NCBI GenBank assembly: GCA_014804285.1
Contig: JAAVAA010000063.1
Coordinates: 1 to 21,346 of the forward strand
Length of the DNA stretch: 21,346 bases
From: Lachnospiraceae bacterium
Lineage (GTDB): Bacteria > Bacillota > Clostridia > Lachnospirales > Lachnospiraceae
Reading direction: 5' to 3'
The position numbers and the translations under genes were made by a program. The notes below the pieces were generated by a model. The model did not search any database. It saw only the letters and a list, made by a program, of their open reading frames with translations, and was not told the origin of the DNA. Below are positions 1-6,616 of this stretch, in pieces. Positions within the stretch are counted from its first letter, which is position 1, and every line of letters starts with the position of its first letter.

Positions 1-69
1 GGACTGCCGCTGACATCCTATTTTCTCGGAACCGAAGACATAAACAAAATGCTAAGTCATAGATTCTGA
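1..69 (+). CDS. IS1634-like transposase, 3' fragment (5' end outside window)
   Basis: Frame 1 encodes the last 22 residues of the transposase (GLPLTSYFLG...MLSHRF), followed by TGA at 67-69. It is identical to the C-terminus of the full-length transposase ending at 2155. Whether this copy is intact cannot be judged because its start is outside the window. Confidence 0.85.
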   Translation, partial: GLPLTSYFLGTEDINKMLSHRF

Positions 70-93
70 CCTATGGCTTAGCACTATTTTTTT
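51..93 (+). terminator. hairpin terminator at IS right end (partial copy)
   Basis: Stem GCTAAGTCATAG (51-62) pairs with CTATGGCTTAGC (71-82) with one G-U pair and an 8-base loop that contains the transposase stop codon. A run of seven T (87-93) follows after ACTA. It duplicates the structure at 2137-2179. Confidence 0.6.
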
Positions 94-114
94 ACTTCAA
101 CTCCGAAAGACAGG

Positions 115-275
115 TTCTACAGTTATTTTTATTTTAGCATCCACGCTTCGAGATTGCAATACAATTTGACCAAAAAAAATATTTATTTTCCCGGCAGATC
201 TAACATCTGTGCGGCGTTTTATGATAAAATAATCTTTTGATTACAATGCCATTACACAAATTGCCAATAATAAGA
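115..275. other. 161-bp AT-rich spacer between two IS copies
   Basis: No open frame of useful length and no clear promoter or RNA is visible. Apart from a minor inverted repeat (CAGAT-CTAAC-ATCTG) it is AT-rich. It is presumably old host or remnant sequence trapped between the two element copies. It shares no recognisable target duplication with the flank at 2201. Confidence 0.5.
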
Positions 276-288
276 CCCGTCTTTCGGA
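276..288 (+). repeat. IS left terminal inverted repeat
   Basis: CCCGTCTTTCGGA matches the reverse complement of 2188-2200 at 12 of 13 positions. A subterminal TTAGCACTAT follows and is repeated in direct orientation near the right end (2164-2173). Confidence 0.75.
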
Positions 289-396
289 TTTAGCACTATG
301 ATTTTTAGGAGTAGTTTAATACCCAATGTTTCGACAGTCAGCATATATGCTGGCTCTTTTGATTTTTCTAAACTTGACAAAATTTTTATTTTACTA

Positions 397-425
397 TTGA
401 TTATATAGTGCTATAGTGTTATAAT
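397..425 (+). promoter_or_regulatory. transposase promoter
   Basis: TTGATT (397-402) and TATAAT (420-425) are separated by 17 bases, a good sigma-A layout ending 17 bases before the ATG at 443. A perfect TTGACA at 374-379 has no -10 box at the right distance. Confidence 0.55.
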
Positions 426-442
426 GTAAGAGGGTGATTTTT

Positions 443-2155
443 ATGTCATATTTTCTTAAAAAAACAAAGAATAAAAAAGGTACTTACTTACAGATTTATG
501 AAAGTTATTATGATCCTGAGCGTAAAGGCGGTGCCCATCGTTCATACAAACCTATCGGTTACGTTCACGTGCTGCAGCAAAACGGTATCGATGACCCAAT
601 TGCTTTTTACGGTGAAGAAGTCCGAAAACTTAATCAGGAACACCAGAAAAGAAAGCAGGACGAAAAGACCCGGCAGATCTCCAGCGAATCTCCGGAAAGA
701 CTCCTTGGTTATTTCCCTTTGAAAAATCTCAACGATGCCCTTGGCTGCAAAAATTATATTGATCTGATGCAGACTGCGACTGATTTCAGGTTCAACGTAT
801 TTAAGTTGATGTCTGCCCTCATTTATGCAAGGGTTGTCCATCCATGCTCAAAGTCCAAAACATATGACGAGGTCATCCCTAAACTATTTGAAGCCCATGA
901 CTTCTCGCTGGACCAGCTCTATTCCGGTCTTGAATATATCGGCTCCGAATACGAAAAAATCATCGAAATCTACAATCATCAGGTCAGCCAAAGATATAAG
1001 TTTGATACTTCACACACATACTTTGACTGCACTAACTTTTATTTTGAGATCGACAGGGAAGACGGCTTCCGGATGAAAGGACCTTCCAAAGAAAACAAAA
1101 AGGAACCTATTGTTGGTCTGGGACTGCTCCTTGATGCCAACCAGATACCCATCGGCATGAAAATGTATCCCGGTAATGAGAGTGAAAAGCCTGTGATACG
1201 GAACATCATTGATGATCTGAAACAAAAAAATCACATATCCGGCAGAACCATCCGGGTGGCAGACAAAGGGCTTAACTGTTTAAACAACATCCTTCATGCC
1301 TTAAAAACTGGTGACGGATATATTTTCTCCAAGTCCGTAAAGACGCTCCCTGAGACCGAAAAAACATGGGTGCTTCTAAAAAATGATTATGTCGATGTAA
1401 AAAATAAAAAAGGCGAAGTGCTCTACCGTATTAAAGAGTGCGTGGATGACTTCACCTATACTTACACAGATGATACAGGACATAAGAAAGCGTTGAAACT
1501 CAGGGAAAAGCGTGTCGTTACATTCAACCCAAAGCTTGCAGAAAAGCAGAGATATGAGATCAGCAGACAGGTGGAAAAGGCAAAGGTCCTCAAAGCAGGC
1601 GGAGCGAAAAAATCCGAGTATGGTGACAGCGCAAAATATGTTACCTTTGTTGCTGCTGATAAGAAGGGGCAGAAGACTGATGGCAAAATCAAAGTCGAAC
1701 TGAATGACAAAGCCATAGAAAATGCGAAAAAACTTGCCGGTTATAACATGATAGTGACCTCGGAGACCTCTATGCCGGCTTCAGAAATATATGCTGCCTA
1801 CCACAATCTCTGGAGGATTGAGGAATCCTTCCGCATTATGAAATCCCAGCTTGATGCAAGACCTGTATATCTGCAGAAAGAAGAAACAATAACCGGACAT
1901 TTTCTTATCTGCTATCTTGCGGTGCTGCTGACCAGGCTCCTTCAGATACATGTCTTGAAGGATAAATATGGTACGGAAGAAATTTTTGATTTTATGCACG
2001 ATTTCAGAGTTGCAAAAGTATCCGAGCGGAAATACATAAATCTTACCAGAAACTCTTTTTTCATAAAGGATTTATCTGCCCGGACAGGACTGCCGCTGAC
2101 ATCCTATTTTCTCGGAACCGAAGACATAAACAAAATGCTAAGTCATAGATTCTGA
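443..2155 (+). CDS. IS1634-family-like DDE transposase, 570 aa
   Basis: The N-terminus (MSYFLKKTKNKKGTYLQIYES) and overall layout are typical of IS1634-family transposases with an RNase H-like (Transposase_11) core. Candidate catalytic residues are the Asp in HTYFDCTNFYF, the Asp in IRVADKGLN and the Glu in NLWRIEESFRIMK, the last being the conserved YREKW-like region of IS4-type enzymes. The frame is open from the GTG at 434, but ATG 443 is preferred because AAGAGGG (429-434) sits 8 bases upstream. There is no frameshift or internal stop, so the gene appears intact. Its product would cut and paste the surrounding 1.9-kb element. The stop codon lies in the loop of the terminator hairpin. Confidence 0.9.
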   Translation: MSYFLKKTKNKKGTYLQIYESYYDPERKGGAHRSYKPIGYVHVLQQNGIDDPIAFYGEEVRKLNQEHQKRKQDEKTRQISSESPERLLGYFPLKNLNDALGCKNYIDLMQTATDFRFNVFKLMSALIYARVVHPCSKSKTYDEVIPKLFEAHDFSLDQLYSGLEYIGSEYEKIIEIYNHQVSQRYKFDTSHTYFDCTNFYFEIDREDGFRMKGPSKENKKEPIVGLGLLLDANQIPIGMKMYPGNESEKPVIRNIIDDLKQKNHISGRTIRVADKGLNCLNNILHALKTGDGYIFSKSVKTLPETEKTWVLLKNDYVDVKNKKGEVLYRIKECVDDFTYTYTDDTGHKKALKLREKRVVTFNPKLAEKQRYEISRQVEKAKVLKAGGAKKSEYGDSAKYVTFVAADKKGQKTDGKIKVELNDKAIENAKKLAGYNMIVTSETSMPASEIYAAYHNLWRIEESFRIMKSQLDARPVYLQKEETITGHFLICYLAVLLTRLLQIHVLKDKYGTEEIFDFMHDFRVAKVSERKYINLTRNSFFIKDLSARTGLPLTSYFLGTEDINKMLSHRF

Positions 2156-2179
2156 CCTATGGCTTAGCACTATTTTTTT
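2137..2179 (+). terminator. transposase terminator at IS right end
   Basis: A 12-bp stem with one G-U pair (2137-2148 with 2157-2168) has an 8-base loop, 2149-2156, holding the TGA stop. T7 (2173-2179) follows after a short ACTA spacer, so it is slightly less compact than an ideal intrinsic terminator. Confidence 0.6.
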
Positions 2180-2187
2180 ACTTCAAC

Positions 2188-2200
2188 TCCGAAAGACAGG
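2188..2200 (-). repeat. IS right terminal inverted repeat
   Basis: Read on the minus strand this is CCTGTCTTTCGGA, the partner of 276-288. Identity with the copy at 102-114 ends here. Confidence 0.75.
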
Positions 2201-2226
2201 TATCATACTGCTGTGCTAAAGGATTG

Positions 2227-3285
2227 TCAACAAAAATTTTCATTTTTAATGGCCCAGCGCATTTTGGTGGATTTTGCCCGGGTATTTCTCGCACATTCTT
2301 CAGCGGAAGGACGGATAACATCTTTGGCTATGTCGGAATAAATTCCTGCGCGATATAATTCTTTAAAAGACTTTTTCACCAGACGGTCTTCCCCGGAATG
2401 GAAAGTTAAAATAGCGATCCTTCCACCGGGAGCCATAACGGCGGGTAGTTTTTGTAAAAAGGAGTCAAGCACTTCAAATTCACTGTTTACATCAATGCGG
2501 AGTGCCTGAAAGACTCTGGTGCAGGATTTTTTAACAGCCTCCTTTCGATCTTTCTCCGGTAAAAAGGATAAGGTCTGGGCAATAATATCCGCAAGCTGGG
2601 TGGTGGTTTCAATGGGGAGTCCTTTGCGTAGGGAGCCGGTAATGGAACGGGCAATTTCTTTTGCATAGGGTTCATCGGAATTTTCCATAAACATCCACTC
2701 CAGTTCCTGTGTGTTAAGTTCCTTCAGACGCTGGGCAGCGGGAATGCCGGAAGTTGGATTCAGCCGCAGATCCAAAGGTCCTTCATTTTTGTATGAGAAT
2801 CCTCTTGTGGGATTATCGATCTGCATGGAGGAAACGCCAAGGTCAGCAAGCAGGAAGTGAAAGGGTCCGTATTTGGCGGCAGCCTGATCAATGTTTGCAA
2901 AGTTTAAAGACATCACTGTGAGAATATCATCACTATACCCCAGATTTTCGAGTCTTTTCCGGGTTTTAACAATTTCAATGGGATCGATATCCAGGGCGCA
3001 TAAGTGTCCTTTTCCCTGAAGTGCCTCCAACATTTTCTGACTGTGTCCGCCGTATCCTAACGTGGCATCTAACCCGCTCTGTCCCGGCTTAATCTGAAAA
3101 AATTCCAGAATTTCTTTCACACAGATGGGGATATGCATTCCTGCGGGGGTACTTCCTTTTTGAATTACTTTTTCAATAGTATCCCGGTACTTTTCGGGAT
3201 TTAATTCTTTGTATTTTTCGTGGTATGCTCTGGGGTGAGTTCCTTTGTAACGTACCCGCCGTTTATGAGGCTGCTGCTCATTCAT
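2227..3285 (-). CDS. rsmH: RsmH-type 16S rRNA C1402 N4-methyltransferase paralogue, 352 aa
   Basis: RsmH methylates N4 of C1402 in the 30S decoding centre using SAM. Family motifs are present in order: DATLGYGGHS (73-82, SAM binding), DLGVSSMQID (148-157), RGFSYKNEGPLD (161-172), RVFQALRIDVNSE (257-269), FHSGEDRLVK (295-304; the usual form is FHSLEDR) and NTRAKSTKMR (334-343). It has about 50 extra basic, polar residues before the usual start (HIPICV here, HxPVLL normally), and is about 40 residues longer than ordinary RsmH. It is not in a dcw cell-wall cluster but behind an Rpn-type nuclease gene, whose stop it overlaps by 4 bases (ATGA, 3282-3285). It is therefore probably the second RsmH (RsmH2) of clostridia rather than the housekeeping copy. 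Exact target not established from sequence. Confidence 0.85.
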   Translation of the reverse strand: MNEQQPHKRRVRYKGTHPRAYHEKYKELNPEKYRDTIEKVIQKGSTPAGMHIPICVKEILEFFQIKPGQSGLDATLGYGGHSQKMLEALQGKGHLCALDIDPIEIVKTRKRLENLGYSDDILTVMSLNFANIDQAAAKYGPFHFLLADLGVSSMQIDNPTRGFSYKNEGPLDLRLNPTSGIPAAQRLKELNTQELEWMFMENSDEPYAKEIARSITGSLRKGLPIETTTQLADIIAQTLSFLPEKDRKEAVKKSCTRVFQALRIDVNSEFEVLDSFLQKLPAVMAPGGRIAILTFHSGEDRLVKKSFKELYRAGIYSDIAKDVIRPSAEECARNTRAKSTKMRWAIKNENFC

Positions 3286-4178
3286 TGCTGATTTCCTTTC
3301 CAGTATTTTTGTATAAAATCATGAGTTTCCTGATCGGAAAGAGCAAAACGTTCGCGGGTGATTTTTTCGGCTTCTTGCTTGGAGAGATGTAAATCCTGGC
3401 AGGTTTGTATTAAGGCTTTGATGCCGGTTGCCAGACCATCTTTATGACCATCCTCATAACCTTCCTCTCTGGTCTGTCTCATATGTTTTTCTTCGTCATA
3501 TTCATAAATGCTCATTTTCATAGCCTCCGCTTTGTTTCTGCTGAGAAATTCAGCCAGAATTCCTTCCCGGATACACTCGTTGATCGCCCGGTTTACCGCA
3601 TCTTCCAGTTTCATGGTTTCTGCATATAGGCGGACTCTGGCGGTGTATACGGAATAGTCATTGAGTGTCTTGCATGCCCTTTTCAAATCTTCATTATAGC
3701 CAGGATTAATGTTTAATAACGTAACCCGCAGTTCCAGTGAAGGCTCCTCATCCAGAACGTTGAAAGAAGCAGATAATTGTAACTCCCGGCGTTCCGGGCA
3801 TGGTTCCTTGCCGTTATAAAAAATCAGAAATTTAGGTGCCGGAATCGGAATTAATTTTGTGCCGTACAGGTTCGCATCCTTCGTCATGGACGAGTACAGA
3901 TCCGCTACATAGAATAAATACCGAAGCGGCAGATTCGGGTTGTAAGTGGACTGGTGTTCATAAAGGGACAGCCGTGAGTCGATGATGAAAGAAACATCAT
4001 TATGCATGGACATATAGATTGCATTTTTCAGAGTGTTGATCTCCAACTGATTGGGATCGGTGTAGTTTGTCCCGCTTACGGCATTGTACAGCGTCAGTAA
4101 TTCCTTTTTGTCGCTGAAAATCATTTCAAACACACGCGCCTTGTAGGTGTTGTTTGCAGTTACTTCCATTACTGTCAT
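3282..4178 (-). CDS. Rpn/PD-(D/E)XK nuclease-transposase family protein, 298 aa
   Basis: This resembles the PDDEXK_2 (Rpn, recombination-promoting nuclease) proteins that are abundant in Lachnospiraceae. Asp61 in HNDVSF and Glu74-x-Gln76 in LYEHQSTYNPN form the visible D...ExQ active-site signature, followed by LRYLFYVADLYSSM. The C-terminal third is charged and helical (ETMKLEDAV, GYEDGHKDGLATGIK), as usual for the family. The start is supported by AGGAGG at 4193-4188, nine bases upstream of the ATG. The stop overlaps the rsmH-like start, so the two genes are probably translationally coupled. Family members are annotated as transposase-like, but no IS ends flank this one. Its cellular role is unknown. 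Confidence 0.8.
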   Translation of the reverse strand: MTVMEVTANNTYKARVFEMIFSDKKELLTLYNAVSGTNYTDPNQLEINTLKNAIYMSMHNDVSFIIDSRLSLYEHQSTYNPNLPLRYLFYVADLYSSMTKDANLYGTKLIPIPAPKFLIFYNGKEPCPERRELQLSASFNVLDEEPSLELRVTLLNINPGYNEDLKRACKTLNDYSVYTARVRLYAETMKLEDAVNRAINECIREGILAEFLSRNKAEAMKMSIYEYDEEKHMRQTREEGYEDGHKDGLATGIKALIQTCQDLHLSKQEAEKITRERFALSDQETHDFIQKYWKGNQQ

Positions 4179-4420
4179 TGGAAAAGACCTCCTTTTGAGA
4201 TGGTGAGGGAGTCCGGCACACCTAAATTTTATTCTGAAAGTCTGCTGTGAAATCCCTCTGCTGTTGTTGGGTGATAAAGCATGAGATTTCTACGAGAAAA
4301 GAATTTCAGATGTGTTTCCATATGAAGAAATAGAAATATAATGCTTTAAAAAGAGACTATCATATTTACAGTATATCGTCAATTTGTTTTATAAAAAATT
4401 TATGGTATTTTAAGAAAATC
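4179..4420. other. divergent intergenic region upstream of the nuclease gene
   Basis: AT-rich and without an open frame. It holds the AGGAGG site of the minus-strand nuclease gene (4188-4193). A convincing minus-strand promoter was not found; TTGACG at 4382-4377 with TAGTCT at 4359-4354 (17-base spacer) is only a weak candidate. No terminator or repeat was recognised. Confidence 0.4.
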
Positions 4421-4448
4421 TTGCAATCCTGGATTTCTATGTTAAAAT
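4421..4448 (+). promoter_or_regulatory. promoter of the cobalamin-riboswitch transcript
   Basis: TTGCAA (4421-4426) and TAAAAT (4443-4448) are 16 bases apart. The predicted start near 4455 lies just before the riboswitch fold. Confidence 0.5.
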
Positions 4449-4455
4449 AGGAACT

Positions 4456-4722
4456 TGGTAACAGACGGAAAGCCGTCAGCAGTTATGGTGCCGGGGTGAT
4501 GCTCGGCTTAATAAGGAACAATGTGAAAATCATTGACAGCTTACTCTGAGGTAAGGCGGATGAGCTTCCATGGCAGAGATGCCGACCATTGTATTAATTA
4601 TGCGTGTTAATAGAGAGATTACTCTTAACGGCATAGATATGAGAAGGCGGAAGATCAGAAGAAACCAAGTCCTAAGACTTGCCATAATCGTAAATCTGTT
4701 TCTTTGGTAGGAAGGAAAGGAG
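4456..4722 (+). ncRNA. cobalamin (B12) riboswitch, divergent
   Basis: Recognisable elements in order are GGTGCC (4487-4492), AATAAGGAA then GTGAAAAT (4523-4530) and ACAGC (4536-4540), then GAGAAGGCGGAAG (4641-4653), GAAACC (4661-4666) and a B12-box-like AAGTCCTAAGACTTGCC (4667-4683). These parallel the consensus GGTGCC, GGGAA, GGTGAAAATCC, CAGCC, GAAGGC and AGYCAGGAKACCKGCC, with several departures. It precedes a DUF4430 plus ECF S-component pair, a typical B12-regulated context. A pyrimidine tract, TTTCTTT (4699-4705), can pair with AAGGAAA (4712-4718) over the ribosome site, suggesting translational control. That last point is inference. Confidence 0.8.
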
Positions 4723-4727
4723 AAAAA

Positions 4728-5126
4728 ATGAACAAAAAACAGAAGATTACTTTAGTGTCGGTATTTGCAGCGATTCTTGTAATTGCCGCTATTGTGGCAG
4801 GAGCGCTGAATTACCGGGAGACGCAGGCCGGAAAAAAGGAATTTCAGGTCGAGGTGGTTTCAGACAGGGATGGATATTCCGAGACAACAGAGTATACATC
4901 AGATGCGGAATATCTGGGAGAGTTTTTGAGAACCATGGAAGGCTGTGAGTGGCAGGAACGTGAATTTGGTATTTATATCACAGGCTTTGACGGTATGATG
5001 GAGGACTTTGACAATCAGTACTGGTGGAGTGTGTCCGTGAATGGGGAATCCAGTATGACCGGTGCCGATGAAATTCCTCTTACAGACGGTGATGTATACA
5101 ATTTTACATTGATGCAGGGGTGGTAA
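4728..5126 (+). CDS. DUF4430 (transcobalamin-like) membrane-anchored protein, 132 aa
   Basis: Residues about 8-28 form one hydrophobic N-terminal segment after a basic MNKKQK start, with no lipobox cysteine. The protein is therefore probably anchored by an uncleaved or signal-type helix with its domain outside the cell. The remainder matches the DUF4430 pattern: GEFLRTMEG, YITGFDGMMEDFDNQYWWSVSVNGESSMTGADEIPLTDGDVYNF. DUF4430 is related to the C-terminal domain of transcobalamin and is often encoded beside cobalamin transporters. ATG 4728 is chosen over an in-frame TTG at 4704 because AAAGGAG (4716-4722) sits 5 bases upstream. It lies directly behind the cobalamin riboswitch and one base before the ECF gene. 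A corrinoid-binding or presenting role is inferred. Confidence 0.8.
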   Translation: MNKKQKITLVSVFAAILVIAAIVAGALNYRETQAGKKEFQVEVVSDRDGYSETTEYTSDAEYLGEFLRTMEGCEWQEREFGIYITGFDGMMEDFDNQYWWSVSVNGESSMTGADEIPLTDGDVYNFTLMQGW

Positions 5127-5127
5127 G

Positions 5128-5634
5128 ATGCCTGTAAAGAAAATTGCAAGGATAGCGCTTTTAAGTGCTATCCTTTATGTATCTAAAGTTGCGCTGGAGT
5201 TTTTGCCGAATGTTGAATTAGTGTCTCTTCTGATTCTTGTTTATACGCTGGTATTTGGTACGGAGACCTTTTTGGTCATAACAGTCTTTAATTTTTTTGA
5301 GTTTATTCAATGGGGATTTGGAACCTGGTGGGTAAGTTATCTGTATGTATGGCCGCTTCTGTGCCTGATCACCCGTGTGCTCCGGAAAAGAGTAAAAGAG
5401 GAATTTCTTGTGTGGGGAGTTCTTTGCGGGGTGTTTGGTCTGATATTCGGCGGTTTATTTGCCCTTGTGTATATTCCCATTGATCCTTCTTATGCAATGG
5501 CATACTGGATTTCGGGATTACCTTGGGATGTGTGGCACTGCGTATGGAATTTTGTCCTGACGATTGTTTTGGGAAAGCCTCTTTATAGAGTTCTTAAAAT
5601 ATGTTATGATAAATCGAAAGGAGAAGGCATATGA
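5128..5634 (+). CDS. ECF transporter S component, probably cobalamin or corrinoid specific, 168 aa
   Basis: A small, very hydrophobic protein with about five to six membrane segments (about 5-25, 30-57, 66-82, 94-116, 133-156) and the short basic loops typical of ECF substrate-binding S components. No ATPase or EcfT gene is adjacent, so it would share the cell's common ECF module (group II). Substrate assignment rests on the upstream cobalamin riboswitch and the DUF4430 partner; the sequence alone does not show it. CbrT- or CblT-like S components are the closest functional analogues. The start is one base after the previous stop, with GGGGTGG upstream. The stop overlaps the next ATG (ATGA at 5631-5634). 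Confidence 0.75.
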   Translation: MPVKKIARIALLSAILYVSKVALEFLPNVELVSLLILVYTLVFGTETFLVITVFNFFEFIQWGFGTWWVSYLYVWPLLCLITRVLRKRVKEEFLVWGVLCGVFGLIFGGLFALVYIPIDPSYAMAYWISGLPWDVWHCVWNFVLTIVLGKPLYRVLKICYDKSKGEGI

Positions 5635-6590
5635 AAATTGTGGTATTAGAAAGAAACAGTGTGGGATTGGATGTTTCGGTGAACGGCATCAGAGAGTATG
5701 GAGATGTGACGGAATATCCGAATACGACGGCAGTCGATGTAAAAGAAAAGATAAGGGATGCAGAGATTATTGTGGCAAATAAAGCGCCTTTAAGTGCAGA
5801 AGCCCTTGAAGAGGCAAAGAATGTGAAGCTGATCTGCGAATTTGCCACAGGCTTTGACAATGTGGATGTGGAGTACTGCAAAAGCAGGGGTATCAAGGTG
5901 GCAAATGTTGTAAATTATTCCACGGATGCCGTAGCACAGCATACTTTTGCACTGTGTCTGTATGTACTTGAAAAGCTTCATCATTATGACAGGTATGTGA
6001 AATCAGGCGCTTATGCGGCTCAGGAACGTTTTTCTAATTTTGATATTCCCTATACAGAGCTTGCAGGTAAGACATGGGGAATCGTGGGCATGGGCAATAT
6101 CGGAAAGAAGGTTGCGGGGATTGCACAGGCATTTGGGTGTAAGGTAATCTTTTATTCGGCATCGGGAAACAGCACTTGTACCGATTATGAGAGAGTGGAT
6201 TTTGATACCTTGCTTGCGGAATCCGATTTTCTTTCGCTTCATTGTCCGCTCAGTGACAAGACCAGAAATCTGATTGATCTGGATGCGCTTAAAAAAATGA
6301 AAAAGAGCGCGATTCTGATCAATGTGGCAAGAGGACCGGTAGTTAATGACGAAGCGCTTTATACGGCGTTGTCGGAGGGTTATATTGCGGGAGCAGGTCT
6401 GGATGTAACCAGTACAGAGCCTATGAAGGACAGTAATCCGTTAAGTAAGATCATGGACAGTGATAAGCTGATTATTACGCCTCATATGGCATGGGCCAGT
6501 ATCGAGGCAAGACAGCGGTGTGTATCGGAAACCTGTAAAAACATTGAAGCGTTTCTGAAGGGTGAAAACAGGAACATTGTTAATTTATAA
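5631..6590 (+). CDS. NAD-dependent D-isomer-specific 2-hydroxyacid dehydrogenase, 319 aa
   Basis: This has the normal length and domain order of the family. The Rossmann motif is GMGNIG (153-158) within GIVGMGNIGKKVAGIAQAFG. The catalytic set is visible: Arg234 in NVARG, Glu263 in STEP and His285 in TPHMAW. The residue after the second strand is Ser176 (IFYS) instead of the Asp usual for NAD preference, so cofactor choice is uncertain. Its ATG overlaps the ECF stop by 4 bases, and the deaminase gene starts 26 bases later, so it appears to belong to the riboswitch operon. Hydroxypyruvate/glyoxylate reductase or D-lactate-type activity is possible; the true substrate is not evident. Confidence 0.85.
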   Translation: MKIVVLERNSVGLDVSVNGIREYGDVTEYPNTTAVDVKEKIRDAEIIVANKAPLSAEALEEAKNVKLICEFATGFDNVDVEYCKSRGIKVANVVNYSTDAVAQHTFALCLYVLEKLHHYDRYVKSGAYAAQERFSNFDIPYTELAGKTWGIVGMGNIGKKVAGIAQAFGCKVIFYSASGNSTCTDYERVDFDTLLAESDFLSLHCPLSDKTRNLIDLDALKKMKKSAILINVARGPVVNDEALYTALSEGYIAGAGLDVTSTEPMKDSNPLSKIMDSDKLIITPHMAWASIEARQRCVSETCKNIEAFLKGENRNIVNL

Positions 6591-6616
6591 TCGGACAGGA
6601 CGGAGGTTTTGGTATT

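Larger units (their letters stand above)
1..114 (+). mobile_element. right end of a second IS1634-like element (partial)
   Basis: Bases 1-114 are identical to 2087-2200, the right end of the complete element downstream, and in the same orientation. They include the transposase C-terminus, the hairpin terminator and the terminal repeat ending GAAAGACAGG at 114. Identity stops within a base or two of 114/2200, which fixes the element boundary. The rest of this copy lies outside the window. The window edge falling inside a repeat may also reflect an assembly boundary. Confidence 0.9.
276..2200 (+). mobile_element. complete IS1634-family-like insertion sequence, 1925 bp
   Basis: The left end begins CCCGTCTTTCGGA (276-288) and the right end, read on the minus strand, begins CCTGTCTTTCGGA (2200-2188), giving 12 of 13 matching terminal bases. 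The right boundary is confirmed by the end of identity with the copy at 1-114. Between the ends lie one promoter, one 570-codon transposase gene and a terminator. The length and the single long DDE transposase fit the IS1634 (IS4-related) family. The flanks (TAAGA before 276, TATCA after 2200) show no target duplication. The right end lies 26 bases beyond the rsmH-like stop codon. Confidence 0.85.

Noticed and set aside
115..275. Small RNA or riboswitch between the IS copies
   Set aside because: Only a 5-bp inverted repeat and AT-rich sequence; no promoter-terminator pair or known motif.
434..442. Earlier GTG start for the transposase
   Set aside because: The ribosome site AAGAGGG (429-434) overlaps it; ATG 443 has proper spacing and the usual family N-terminus.
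3282..4178. Nuclease-family gene as part of a second insertion sequence
   Set aside because: Despite the transposase label often used for the family, no terminal repeats or target duplications were found around it, and it is coupled to the rsmH-like gene.
4704..4727. Upstream TTG start for the DUF4430 protein
   Set aside because: It lies in the riboswitch expression region and before the AAAGGAG site that serves ATG 4728.
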